DNA of 64,000 nt from Bradyrhizobium australiense (GTDB lineage: Bacteria > Pseudomonadota > Alphaproteobacteria > Rhizobiales > Xanthobacteraceae), in NCBI RefSeq assembly GCF_013114825.1, contig NZ_JAAVLX010000013.1:98034-162033 (forward strand). Reading direction: 5' to 3'. Shown here in pieces: positions 17,327 through 25,607 of the stretch. Both the position numbers and the translations under genes were made by a program. The notes below the pieces were generated by a model. The model made no database searches. It saw only the letters and a program-made list of their open reading frames with translations, and was not told the DNA's origin. Position 1 is the stretch's first letter, and each line of letters begins with the position of its first letter.

Positions 17327-17947
17327 ATGTCGGGACAAGACCATCGCACCGCTGATTCGCGCTTCACGAAGTGGATGGAAAACATCACACCTCTCGAAGA
17401 GAATCCTGAGATCGTCCAACTGTCCGCCGCGCGCGCGCGTGCTGCGGAAGAGGCGGGGGCGGCGATCGCCCGGCAGTTGAACGGACCGCTGACAGCGCTG
17501 CTGCTCTACATGAATGAGATTAAGCAGCACAGCCATCAGTTTTCGCAAGGATCCGGCAACCGGCTATACCTGCAACAGGTGGTGGAGAACGCGCTTCAGC
17601 AGACCGAACGCGTGTGCGCTCTGGTGAAGCAGATGTCGGACAATCATCCGGCGCGGGCGTCCGACGCCGCGTGCAGGCAGGCAGGCGAGGGCCAGGCCGG
17701 CCGCTCCGCGGATGGCGCCCGCAGGCCGGGTCTGAGGTTCGCCCCGGAATCTGGCCAGAAGCCGCTGACCAGGCGCGAGCGGGAGGTGCTGAGCCTGATC
17801 AGCGAAGGTTGCTCCAATAAGCAAGGCGCCTTACGGATGAATATCAGCCCGAGGACGTTCGAGAGCCATCGCGCTGAGGCTATGCGGAAGCTTGGCGCGC
17901 GCAACACCGCGGATCTGGTCCGCAAGACGCTGCTGCAGCCCGCCTGA
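17327..17947 (+). CDS. LuxR/FixJ-type regulator with histidine-kinase DHp-like N-terminus
   Basis: A 206-residue protein. The N-terminal half (about 40-110) reads AAIARQLNGPLTALLLYMNEIK ... VVENALQQTERVCALVKQM, strongly like the dimerisation helices of FixL-type kinases (AHELNQPLTA), but the phospho-acceptor histidine position is arginine. The C-terminal 65 residues are a LuxR/FixJ helix-turn-helix (KPLTRREREVLSLISEG, ISPRTFESHRAEAMRKLGARNTADLV). There is no receiver and no ATPase domain. The HTH closely resembles that of the FixJ-type gene at 24884. It is a transcription regulator; the input signal is unknown. Confidence 0.8.
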   Translation: MSGQDHRTADSRFTKWMENITPLEENPEIVQLSAARARAAEEAGAAIARQLNGPLTALLLYMNEIKQHSHQFSQGSGNRLYLQQVVENALQQTERVCALVKQMSDNHPARASDAACRQAGEGQAGRSADGARRPGLRFAPESGQKPLTRREREVLSLISEGCSNKQGALRMNISPRTFESHRAEAMRKLGARNTADLVRKTLLQPA

Positions 17948-18056
17948 TTTATCCCGAAGCGATACCTGCGATGCGCGGCTAGCGGCGCGGCCTTGCGTTA
18001 TCGACGTGCCGAAGCGGGCCTGCTTGCGATCCTCCGCGATGGGGTCGCGCTGCCGT

Positions 18057-18302
18057 TCAGCAGAAGTCTTCCACGAGCGATCGACCGCGCGGCGCGGGCC
18101 GCAACGAAAGCGTCGGCTTTGGCTCGTCCGGGATGATCGTGATGGTCCACGCCGCCGGAGCGCTCGACTTGTTTTCCACGATTGATCGAACGTGGCCGGT
18201 GACCGCCGATCCGGCCGAACGAACGGTTGCGGTCCTGCCATTGAACTGGGCGATACGGAAACGCCGTACTTCTTTCTGATCGCTCGTTTCAAACGTGAAC
18301 AT
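18057..18302 (-). CDS. Small conserved hypothetical protein
   Basis: An 81-residue protein beginning MFTFETSDQKEVRRFRIAQ and containing GHVRSIVENKSSAPAAWTIT. It is probably a small beta-barrel fold. The start at 18302 is supported by GGGAG eight bases upstream; the longer in-frame start at 18341 lacks this. No function is recognised. It lies convergent with the DHp/LuxR gene. Confidence 0.6.
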   Translation of the reverse strand: MFTFETSDQKEVRRFRIAQFNGRTATVRSAGSAVTGHVRSIVENKSSAPAAWTITIIPDEPKPTLSLRPAPRGRSLVEDFC

Positions 18303-18447
18303 GAGGGCACTCCCTTGATCCACGCAACTATCCTCAGTCAATGTTATCCGGAGGTGAAAATCTCAAACCGTAGAAGTACGGCTAACCGGGCGTCTGCGGT
18401 GCGGAGCAACTGGCTCGGATAGGAGGCAGCGCGCTTCCCGAATGATG

Positions 18448-18840
18448 TCAGCCGGCGGCGTCGGGGAACACCGCTTCCATCTTGGTCTTCAGGGTTGCGG
18501 CGTTGAATGGCTTGACGATGTAATTGTTGACGCCGGCTTTCTTCGCGGCGATGACGTTTTCAGTCTTGGATTCAGCGGTGATCATGATGAAGGGCGTCTT
18601 GGAGAATTCCGGGCTGGCGCGGACTTCCCTAAGCAGGTCGTAGCCGGTCATCGGCTCCATGTTCCAGTCGGAGATCACGAGGCCGTATCGCTTGCTCTGC
18701 ATCTTGGCGAGCGCAGCCGATCCATCGCTGGCCTCGTCGACATTCTCGAATCCGAGCTGCTTGAGAAGGTTGCGGATGATGCGGATCATGGTGCTGTAGT
18801 CATCGACCACCAGGATCGGCATCGATAGGTCAAAAGCCAT
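18448..18840 (-). CDS. CheY-like single-domain response regulator
   Basis: A 130-residue stand-alone receiver. ILVVDDYST supplies the acidic pocket, LVISDWNMEPMTG the phospho-acceptor aspartate, IMITAES the conserved threonine/alanine switch and IVKPFN the conserved lysine. The SDWNM variant is typical of chemotaxis CheY. I chose ATG 18840 (MAFDLSMPILVVDD). It is an orphan with no kinase beside it, though another cheY with cheR lies 3 kb away in the same eroded region. It probably binds a flagellar motor or modulates a sensory kinase. Confidence 0.9.
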   Translation of the reverse strand: MAFDLSMPILVVDDYSTMIRIIRNLLKQLGFENVDEASDGSAALAKMQSKRYGLVISDWNMEPMTGYDLLREVRASPEFSKTPFIMITAESKTENVIAAKKAGVNNYIVKPFNAATLKTKMEAVFPDAAG

Positions 18841-19069
18841 GTTCGTACTCCGCGCAAACAGCATGCCGCCGAACACAGGTGAATGCGCGTTGCACGCGAA
18901 AGAGTCTCGATTGCCTCTTCTCGAACCCGCACCCGTCAGCACCGTGACAACTATCAGGGCTCGTTGAACAGCGCGTTAATTTGGGTTCGGCTGAACGCCG
19001 CAAAAGCCGCGATTGGCCAAAGTAATACGGTGAGGTAGGGACCGTAGCAATCATCGCGCGCAATGGCGA

Positions 19070-19085
19070 TGCGATGCATATCACA
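19070..19085. promoter_or_regulatory. CRP-like site (one mismatch)
   Basis: TGCGATGCATATCACA matches TGTGA-N6-TCACA with one mismatch. It lies in the gap between the Crp/Fnr gene and cheY, about 230 bp upstream of cheY. Confidence 0.35.
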
Positions 19086-19121
19086 GATCGGGCTAAAGCC
19101 GTCGTCGATCGCGGAAAGTGA

Positions 19122-19847
19122 TTACGCGGCCGCGCTGTGGATGCGCGGATGCAGCAGCCTCGTGTACTGCGCCTTGACCGTCGCGTAGCATTCGCAGGAC
19201 GTCTTGATCAGGCCGTCCACGTTGGTGATTTCGATATGCCCGCGGCTGTAGTGGATGAAGTTTGCCTGTTGCAGCGTATGGGCCACCAGCGAAACGCTGT
19301 TGCGGCGAGCGCCGATCATCTGGGCCATCGCTTCCTGGGTCAGGACGAGCTTGTCGCTGCCGGAGAGATCGCGTGTATGCAACAGGCATCGCGCCAGCCG
19401 GGATTCCACCGTATGCGAGGCGTTGCAGCCGGCAGTCTGCTGGATTTGCGCATAGACGGCGAGGCCATGCCGCGCCAGTGTGGTACGCAACGTTGCGCTC
19501 TGGTCGGCGGCAATACGAAGCTGGTCGAGATCGATCGTCGAGGCGGCGCCCGGTACCAGCACCACGGCGGTGTTCAACGCAACGGGGTCGCCGAGCGCGG
19601 CGAATGAGCCGAAGATGCTGTCGCGGCCGATCATCGCGATCTGGACGTGCTCGCCGCGCGCGAGCTTCACGACCAGCGAGATGACGCCTTTGTGCGGAAG
19701 ATACGCACGCTTGAGCGCTTCGTCGACTTCGACCAGGACCATATCCTGGCTGAGATCGGCGGCGCGCAGATGCGGGCGGATCAACTCAAAATCGTCCGCG
19801 GTCAGCGAAGACAAAAATCCATTCGGAGAACGAGGGGCTGAATCCAA
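19122..19847 (-). CDS. Crp/Fnr-family transcriptional regulator
   Basis: A 241-residue regulator with an N-terminal cyclic-nucleotide-like beta-roll (FELIRPHLRAADLSQDMVLVEVDEALKRAYL) and a C-terminal winged helix (LTQEAMAQMIGARRNSVSLVAHTLQQANFI). The recognition helix has RRNSV rather than the RExxxR of CRP, so it should not read TGTGA sites. No FNR cysteine cluster is seen in the N-terminus. The best start is TTG 19847, preceded by GGAG; the frame is open further upstream (to 20111) but reads as non-coding. Ligand and targets are unknown. Confidence 0.82.
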   Translation of the reverse strand: MDSAPRSPNGFLSSLTADDFELIRPHLRAADLSQDMVLVEVDEALKRAYLPHKGVISLVVKLARGEHVQIAMIGRDSIFGSFAALGDPVALNTAVVLVPGAASTIDLDQLRIAADQSATLRTTLARHGLAVYAQIQQTAGCNASHTVESRLARCLLHTRDLSGSDKLVLTQEAMAQMIGARRNSVSLVAHTLQQANFIHYSRGHIEITNVDGLIKTSCECYATVKAQYTRLLHPRIHSAAA

Positions 19848-20616
19848 AGCAGTCTCCTGCCTTACGGGCCAAGCCGGTCTCTGGCGCCTGCTGCCTACGA
19901 TCCGAGTGCAGGATGATCCTTGCACACTCTGTTGGCAAGAAAAACTGGCAAAATGGACGCATACAATCGGCGCCACGGCAGGGGCTTTCCGGGACGAGCC
20001 GCGTTGCGCCGGAGGCTGATCATTTGCGCGAGTGCCGTGCCAGTATATGAGGGGCCACGTTTCGGCGCGCGCTGATCCGCTCGGCCGAGCCCGGTGCCAA
20101 GACGATTGCAATGGTCAGCGCCCTTCGTCGCGAGCACCGTGGAAGCGACGAGGAAGTCCCGATCAACCGTCGCGACCTCAGTGGTCTGTCTTCCCGAAAA
20201 CGCGGGCCATCATCGATCCGCCGTTGTCGGGCAAACGTAGATTGATGGTACCGGCGCATCGGCTCGGCCAGATGGGCTTTGACCCGCTCCGACGCTTCGC
20301 AATGACGGCACAGCAAGGCCAACTCGCCGGCAACACCCGCGAACAGCGAAGCGCGGTTGCTGCTTGCAAGCGATCGAAGCAGCGACCGCGCGACCTGCCG
20401 TGTGGCGGGGCAGGCACAATTCCTAACCCGATCAGCTCAGGTTATGGAACCGACTTTATACACTGTGGAGGGCAAACAAAGTGGCCTAGTGCGGCGGAAA
20501 TCCGGTAGTGCACTGATTCGCAAGATAAAACTGCCGCACGATCAGGCGGGGTAGTTCCCGCGTGGACTACAGGACCGGGAACGGAGCGCGTCCGACGCCG
20601 CGAGGGATCATGCGCC
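19848..20616. other. Long region without a recognisable gene
   Basis: Several short frames are open but none shows family character, a good ribosome site or GC-skew coherence. I regard it as decayed DNA plus the promoter of the Crp/Fnr gene. Confidence 0.4.
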
Positions 20617-20904
20617 TTGGTCAGTCTCGGCGCGACGCAGTGTCTGCGCAAGCGGTTGCGGCCGGCGACGCTGCTTAGCGCGATCGACGAATGCCTGTCG
20701 GAGACGGGACAGCATCGAAACATGCCGCAACGCTCGCGGCCGTCGACAGCGCGCCGCCGAACACTTCGAGAGAGAGGGGCGCTCGAACTCGGCGCCGCGC
20801 GTTGCCTGCGCAAGCCGTTTACGCCGGGCACGCCCTTGGCGGTCATCAACGAATATCTTGCCGAAGCCCGGTCCCGCTTCACTGGCATCGTCCAGTCAGG
20901 CTAG
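20617..20904 (+). pseudogene. Two tandem response-regulator C-terminal remnants
   Basis: One frame contains LGATQCLRKRLRPATLLSAIDECLSE and, 40 residues later, LGAARCLRKPFTPGTPLAVINEYLAEA. Both match the beta-5/alpha-5 end of a receiver domain (GAxxxLxKPFxPxxLLxAI). The first lacks the proline after lysine (KRL for KPF). Everything upstream of these ends is missing, so they are leftovers of a duplicated regulator. Confidence 0.5.
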
Positions 20905-21109
20905 CTACTAGCTATTCGCCGATACCGCGCCATGCGCGTGGCTTTTAGCAAACCCCTCGAAACAATCATGCGTTCGATCGAACGTCCGGTCGGGCAGCTG
21001 ACGGCGTGCAGTCATCAGTGCCTCTCGCGATTGATCGACGATGCCGTATCTGCAGTCGGAAGCCCTGCAATGAAATCGTGGCCTGCGTCGGTAAGATTCT
21101 GTTCACTAT

Positions 21110-21480
21110 TGGCGAAGGTTTTCTTGGCCTCACCGGCGACACCGGAACGGGGGGCACCGGCTTCACCGCGGCAGCCTCTTCCGAACCTTGATCTTCACCT
21201 CCTTCAACGGCACCGCGGTCAACGTCACCTTCGGCGACGGCGCCCACAGACAGTCAAGACGCTCGACCAGCTCAACGCTGCGCTTCTGGCCAACAACGTG
21301 AACGCCACGCTGGACTCGGCCGGCAAGCTGACGATCTCCACCGCCAACGACTACGCTTCGTCGACCCTCGGCTCGGGCGGCGGGTGGTGCGATCGGCGTT
21401 ATGCTCACCACCGCAATCACCTTCACGACCGCATCGGCCATCGTCGACCGTACCGTCGCAAACGGCCGATAACGACATTT
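21110..21480 (+). pseudogene. Flagellin remnant
   Basis: Pieces of a Bradyrhizobium-type flagellin are spread over three frames. They are FNGTAVNVTFGDGA near 21215, TVKTLDQLNAALLANNVNATL and LTISTANDYASSTLGSG at 21250-21380, then in another frame LTTAITFTTASAIVDRTVANG to 21470. The conserved N- and C-terminal D0/D1 helices are absent. At least two frameshifts are needed to join the pieces. Confidence 0.65.
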
Positions 21481-21585
21481 TGTTCACTATATCCGTATTA
21501 GCACGGACGGTGAAATTAACGTAGCCGTGAAATCCGGAGAGCTAGTCTGCAGAAGGCCGAGATCTGATTTTTGGAAGGCATGCTC

Positions 21586-21776
21586 TATGGACGATCTTGC
21601 GGGAGTTCCTGACGGAAACCAGCGAGAGCCTGGATACGGTCGACAATCGGTTGGTGCGGTTCGAGCATGACCCGGGCGACGCGAAGACCCTGGATAACAT
21701 CTTCCGCCTGGTCCACACCATCAAGGGCACCTGCGGTTTTCTCGAAATGATGCCGAAAACAACCCTAGCAGCGTAG
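21586..21776 (+). pseudogene. CheA N-terminal (Hpt) remnant
   Basis: After MDDL and a small frameshift the frame reads LREFLTETSESLDTVDNRL, then NIFRLVHTIKGTCGFLE. This is the Hpt domain of CheA with the phospho-histidine still present in HTIKGT. It then diverges and stops at TAG near 21774. The dimerisation, ATPase and CheW-like domains (about 600 residues) are gone. It directly precedes cheY, the expected position of cheA in a che operon. Confidence 0.7.
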
Positions 21777-21803
21777 GCCGCTCGTCAAGCAAGGAGGCCA
21801 AAA

Positions 21804-22193
21804 ATGAAAACCTGTCTTGTCGTCGATGACTCCAGTGTCGTGCGAAAGATCGCGCGCCGCATCCTCGAAGAACTGGATTTCCAGATTACCGAAGCTGAGG
21901 ACGGCGAGCAGGCGCTCGAAGTCTGCAAGGCCGCCATGCCCACGGCAGTTCTGCTCGACTGGAACATGCCGGTCATGGACGGTTACGAGTTCCTCGGCCA
22001 TTTGCGCCGACTGCCCGGCGGCGACGCGCCCAAAGTAGTGTTCTGCACCACCGAGAATGGCATGGATCATATTTCGCGCGCGCTGCATGCCGGCGCCAAC
22101 GAATACATCATGAAGCCGTTCGACAAGGACATCGTCACGGCAAAATTCCAGGAAGTCGGTCTGGTCGCGCTCACGGAACAGTGCCCGATCTAA
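21804..22193 (+). CDS. cheY: Chemotaxis response regulator CheY
   Basis: A 129-residue stand-alone receiver: CLVVDDSSVVRKIARRIL, VLLDWNMPVMDGYEF with the phospho-acceptor aspartate, VFCTTENGMDHI and YIMKPFDKDI. A strong aaggagg site precedes ATG 21804. It is followed after 29 bp by cheR. In related genomes the order is cheA-cheW-cheY-cheB-cheR; here cheA is a stump, and cheW and cheB are absent. The gene itself is intact and could be used by another kinase. Confidence 0.92.
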   Translation: MKTCLVVDDSSVVRKIARRILEELDFQITEAEDGEQALEVCKAAMPTAVLLDWNMPVMDGYEFLGHLRRLPGGDAPKVVFCTTENGMDHISRALHAGANEYIMKPFDKDIVTAKFQEVGLVALTEQCPI

Positions 22194-22222
22194 ACCTTAT
22201 CGCTTGCCCTTGAGAGGCCCCC

Positions 22223-23095
22223 GTGACCCCGCCAGACTATGAGTATCTGCGTAAGCTCCTGAAGGATCATTCCGGTCTCGACCTGTCCGCAGACAAGCAA
22301 TACCTGATCGAAAGCCGCCTGCTTCCGCTGTCGCGCAAATGCGGTGTGTCGGGTATCGGCGAACTCGTGCAGAAAATGAAGGGCGGATCGTTATCGATCG
22401 TCGCCCAGGTGGTTGAGGCCATGACCACCAACGAGACCTTTTTCTTCCGCGACAAGGTGCCGTTCGAACACTTCCGCGATACGATCATGCCGGAGCTGTT
22501 GAAGGCGCGCGCCAGCCGCAAGAGCATCAGGATATGGTGCGCTGCCGGCTCCACCGGCCAGGAGCCGTATTCGCTTGCCATGTCGCTGAAGGAAATGGGC
22601 ACGGCGCTTGCCGGCTGGCGGATCGAGATCATCGCGACCGACCTGTCGCAGGAAGTTCTCGAAAAATCGAAGTCGGGTATCTACAGCCAGTTCGAGGTCC
22701 AGCGCGGCCTTCCGATTCAGCTGCTCGTCAAATATTTCAAGCAGAACGGCGAACTATGGCAGATCAGCCCGGAGCTACGCGGCATGGTGCAGCATCGCCA
22801 GCTCAATCTGCTACACGACTTCTCCCAGCTCGGCACGTTCGACGTCATCTTCTGCCGCAACGTCTTGATCTATTTCGATCAAGATACCAAGATCAACATC
22901 TTTGGCCGCCTCGCCAGGGCAATGGAAGGCGATGGCTTCCTGGTGCTGGGCGCGGCGGAAACGGTCGTCGGCCTAACGGATGTGTTCAAGCCGTTCCCGG
23001 ACAAGCGAGGTCTCTATCGGCCTAGCGGCGCGCGGGCGGCATCTCCGCAGGGCGGAACGTTGATGCCAAAAATCGCGGCGATGGCAGGACGGTGA
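22223..23095 (+). CDS. cheR: Chemoreceptor glutamate methyltransferase CheR
   Basis: CheR methylates chemoreceptor glutamates using S-adenosylmethionine. The 290-residue protein has the N-terminal helical domain (DYEYLRKLLKDHSGLDLSADK), the linking motif TTNETFFFRD, the SAM-binding region IRIWCAAGSTGQEPYSLAM, IIATDLS and FDVIFCRNVLIYFD. It starts with GTG at 22223. No CheB esterase is present, so adaptation chemistry would depend on another locus. It forms a compact unit with cheY upstream and the PilZ gene three bases downstream. Confidence 0.94.
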   Translation: MTPPDYEYLRKLLKDHSGLDLSADKQYLIESRLLPLSRKCGVSGIGELVQKMKGGSLSIVAQVVEAMTTNETFFFRDKVPFEHFRDTIMPELLKARASRKSIRIWCAAGSTGQEPYSLAMSLKEMGTALAGWRIEIIATDLSQEVLEKSKSGIYSQFEVQRGLPIQLLVKYFKQNGELWQISPELRGMVQHRQLNLLHDFSQLGTFDVIFCRNVLIYFDQDTKINIFGRLARAMEGDGFLVLGAAETVVGLTDVFKPFPDKRGLYRPSGARAASPQGGTLMPKIAAMAGR

Positions 23096-23098
23096 GCG

Positions 23099-23422
23099 AT
23101 GGCGGAGGACGGCAAGGGCGCAGATCGGGTCACGTTCAGTCGGGGCTATGACGTCTGCATCATGGCGATCGACGGGACCTGGCGCAGGGACTGCCAGCTC
23201 AACGCGATCTCGGACACCGACGCCCTGCTGACGGTAGAAGGTTCCATTCAGGGCCTCAATCTTAAGGAGTTTTTCCTGCTGCTGTCCTCGACCGGTCTCG
23301 CCTATCGCCGGTGCGAGCTCGTTCGCGTCAACGGCACGGAACTGGACATCCGCTTCCTGAGAGCCAAGCACGGCAAGAAAAAATCAGGCGCCTCATCAAG
23401 GGCCGAAGAGGCGATGCACTGA
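23099..23422 (+). CDS. PilZ-like domain protein
   Basis: A 107-residue protein with the PilZ-like pattern: GYDVCIMAIDGTWRRDCQLNAISDTDALLTVEGSIQGLNLKEFFLLLSS (broken here by my summary into contiguous parts about residues 16-65) and CELVRVNGTELDIRF. The first c-di-GMP motif RxxxR is not clear near the N-terminus, so binding is uncertain. It starts three bases after cheR, suggesting coupling of c-di-GMP signalling to chemotaxis. The last residues are basic and may run into decayed sequence. Confidence 0.6.
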   Translation: MAEDGKGADRVTFSRGYDVCIMAIDGTWRRDCQLNAISDTDALLTVEGSIQGLNLKEFFLLLSSTGLAYRRCELVRVNGTELDIRFLRAKHGKKKSGASSRAEEAMH

Positions 23423-24268
23423 CTGACAGCGAACCGAGCGGCGTTCAACGAGCACATCGCAAGTATTCTGCACGGTGCGGCCGGCAATGCCTCGTTTTTG
23501 CAGTGCTGTGCGTCGATGTCGATCAGTTCAGGGAGATCAACGACGTCTACGGCCATTCGACCGGCGACAAGTTTCTGGTGGAGATCGGCCACAGGCTGAT
23601 GTCGATCTGCAACGGACCGTTGCTGCGCTGGCGGCACCCCTTCGCGGCCTGGTGCCTCCAGGACTGTTCATTCCGCTGGCGGAAGAGACCGGCGCGATCG
23701 TCCCGATCGATGAATGGGTGCTGCGCGAAGCCTGCCGGGGAAGCCGCGTCCTGGCGCTAGCTGCTCACGATCGCGATCAACCTGTCGACGGCCCGACTTC
23801 CGGCGCGGCGACGTGCCGGCGATGATCCTTGCGACCCTGCTTGAAACCGGTCTCGATCCACAACGCCTTGAAATCGAAATCACCGAGGGCGTGCTGTTTT
23901 GGGATTTCGAGCGTGCCCTCTCCATCTTGCGGCGGATCAGGAGCTTCGGCATACGCATCGCGATGGACGATTTCGGCGCCGGCTATTCATCGCTGTCTAC
24001 CTGCAGGACTTTTCATTCGACAAGATCAAGATCGACCAGATCTTCGTTTCCAGGATCGGCAACAGTTTTTCTGGCCGGCGCCGCCATCCAATCCATCATG
24101 GGACTGGGACGCACGCTCGCGCTGCCGATGATCGCGGAGAGCGTCGAGACCGAGGAGCAATGGACATTCCTCGCGCGGGAAGGGCAGGCCGGTGAGCTGG
24201 TCGTGAAACGCGAGATGCGCGATCCTTGCCTCGTTCCGCGTGCGCTCGGTAATGTCCTCGTAGGTTGA
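23421..24268 (+). pseudogene. GGDEF-EAL protein, frameshifted and internally deleted
   Basis: Reading across frames gives ANRAAFNEHIA, VDVDQFREINDVYGHSTGDK (start of a GGDEF domain), then directly an EAL domain: LLRWRHP, GLFIPLAEETGAIVPIDEWV, RLEIEITEGVLFWDFERAL, IAMDDFGAGYSSLST, FDKIKIDQIFV. The GGEEF active site itself has been deleted, and at least four frame changes are needed. It was a c-di-GMP-turnover protein, now dead. Confidence 0.75.
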
Positions 24269-24412
24269 AACCCGACAGCCGTTCTGCGTCGCCCGGTACG
24301 AAACATTGCCAGGCAGTGATCGCAGCAGTTGGTTGGCGGCGCGAGAAAATCCGGGAGGAAATTTGTGGCTGAGGGACGTCTACGCTCCAGCGGGACGGGC
24401 GCCGTGTCGGCC

Positions 24413-24742
24413 TTACGCCGCAATGACCGAATGCACCGGCAACCTGGTGGCGCGTGGATCGTTATCGCCGGAATCGATTGGGGAGCGCAGGGCAATGCCG
24501 AGATTGACGTCGCAGGCCGCCGCGGCGCCCTTGGTGTAACGCGGAGATATGTCGTCGAGCACGATGACGTTGATGGAACTCTCGGGGCTGCCGGGCCAAG
24601 TTTCCATGGCGGTCGTCTGTTCGATCAGCTGCACGCTCTTCCCGATGTGATCGAGCAAACCGGCGAGGTCCGAAACTACGGCGTAATAGGTTTCATTCGG
24701 GTCGTGGCGCGCCTGTGCGACGGCGTCGCCTGCGCTCTGCAC
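24413..24742 (-). CDS. Small hypothetical protein
   Basis: A 109-residue protein beginning with GTG 24742, which has a strong aaggag site eight bases upstream. It contains ETYYAVVSDLAGLLDHIGKS and SSINVIVLDDISPRYTKGAAA. No domain is recognised. The good ribosome site and coherent composition argue that it is real despite the decayed surroundings. It is divergent from the FixJ-type gene. Confidence 0.5.
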   Translation of the reverse strand: MQSAGDAVAQARHDPNETYYAVVSDLAGLLDHIGKSVQLIEQTTAMETWPGSPESSINVIVLDDISPRYTKGAAAACDVNLGIALRSPIDSGDNDPRATRLPVHSVIAA

Positions 24743-24796
24743 AAGTGCACTCCTTAGTTACTTTTTAGGGGTGCGTTGCTACTTGTGCGTTAAGCT

Positions 24797-24838
24797 ACGG
24801 TCCCGTACAAATACGGTCCGGTATGGAGTTGAATACCG
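24797..24838. promoter_or_regulatory. Direct and inverted repeats upstream of the FixJ-type gene
   Basis: acggtcccgtac (24797-24808) and acggtccggtat (24813-24824) are direct repeats 16 bp apart. The second overlaps an inverted pair CGGTAT (24819) / ATACCG (24833). It could be an operator for the regulator encoded at 24884 or for the divergent small gene. Confidence 0.35.
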
Positions 24839-24883
24839 TTATCCGAGTGTGCGTCACATCCAACCACGCATGGACGATGGAAC

Positions 24884-25525
24884 ATGGCTGAAAAAGTCCC
24901 CTCCCGCGGGGAGATTTTCGTAGTCGATGACGATCCTGCCGTTCGCGACACGCTTTCGATGGTGCTGTCGGCTGCTGGCTATCAGGTCATCTGTTTCGCC
25001 GATGGCGCCGCGCTGCTGGCGATTGCACGAACGCGGACGCCAGCCTGCATCCTGCTCGACGTGCATATCCCCGGTAAGTCCGGCCTCGATATTCTGAAAG
25101 AGCTTCATGGTGAGGACTACCCTGCGCCGATCTTCATGATCTCAGGGCAGGGCGATATCGCCATGGCGGTCAGCGCCATCAAGAACGGCGCGCTGGACTT
25201 CATCGAAAAGCCGTTTCGCGGCAGCGAAATCGTCGCAAGACTCGATGAGGCGATCGAGGCCTATGCTCGTCGGCAGGCGCAAAATACGTCATCGCGCATC
25301 GCGGCCCTGCATTTTCCGGGACGCGAACCGCTCACGCGGCGCGAACGCGAGGTGCTGGAGCAGTTCACCGCCGGCGCTTCCAACAAGGAAGCCGGGCGGC
25401 ATCTCGGGATCAGCCCGCGCACGATCGAAGATCACCGCGCCAATATCATGAAGAAACTCGGCGCGCGGAATGCCGCCGACCTGGTTCGCATCGTGATGAC
25501 TACCCAGCGTCAGGGCCAGATCTGA
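24884..25525 (+). CDS. FixJ-family response regulator
   Basis: A 213-residue two-domain regulator. The receiver (about 10-125) has IFVVDDDPAVRDTL, CILLDVHIPGKSG with the phospho-aspartate, MISGQGDIAMAV and FIEKPF. The LuxR-type helix-turn-helix (about 145-205) has EPLTRREREVLEQFTAG and ISPRTIEDHRANIMKKLGARNAADLV. This is the FixJ/TodT class, normally paired with a PAS-type histidine kinase. The convergent hybrid kinase at 25608-29114 is the obvious candidate partner, but pairing is inference. Confidence 0.92.
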   Translation: MAEKVPSRGEIFVVDDDPAVRDTLSMVLSAAGYQVICFADGAALLAIARTRTPACILLDVHIPGKSGLDILKELHGEDYPAPIFMISGQGDIAMAVSAIKNGALDFIEKPFRGSEIVARLDEAIEAYARRQAQNTSSRIAALHFPGREPLTRREREVLEQFTAGASNKEAGRHLGISPRTIEDHRANIMKKLGARNAADLVRIVMTTQRQGQI

Positions 25526-25607
25526 TCGCAAGGTCTGACCGAAGTCTGATTGCAGGCACGCTGGATCCGGCGCAGCCTTGCGCTGCACGCGGGCGCCGCC
25601 GCGGTGA

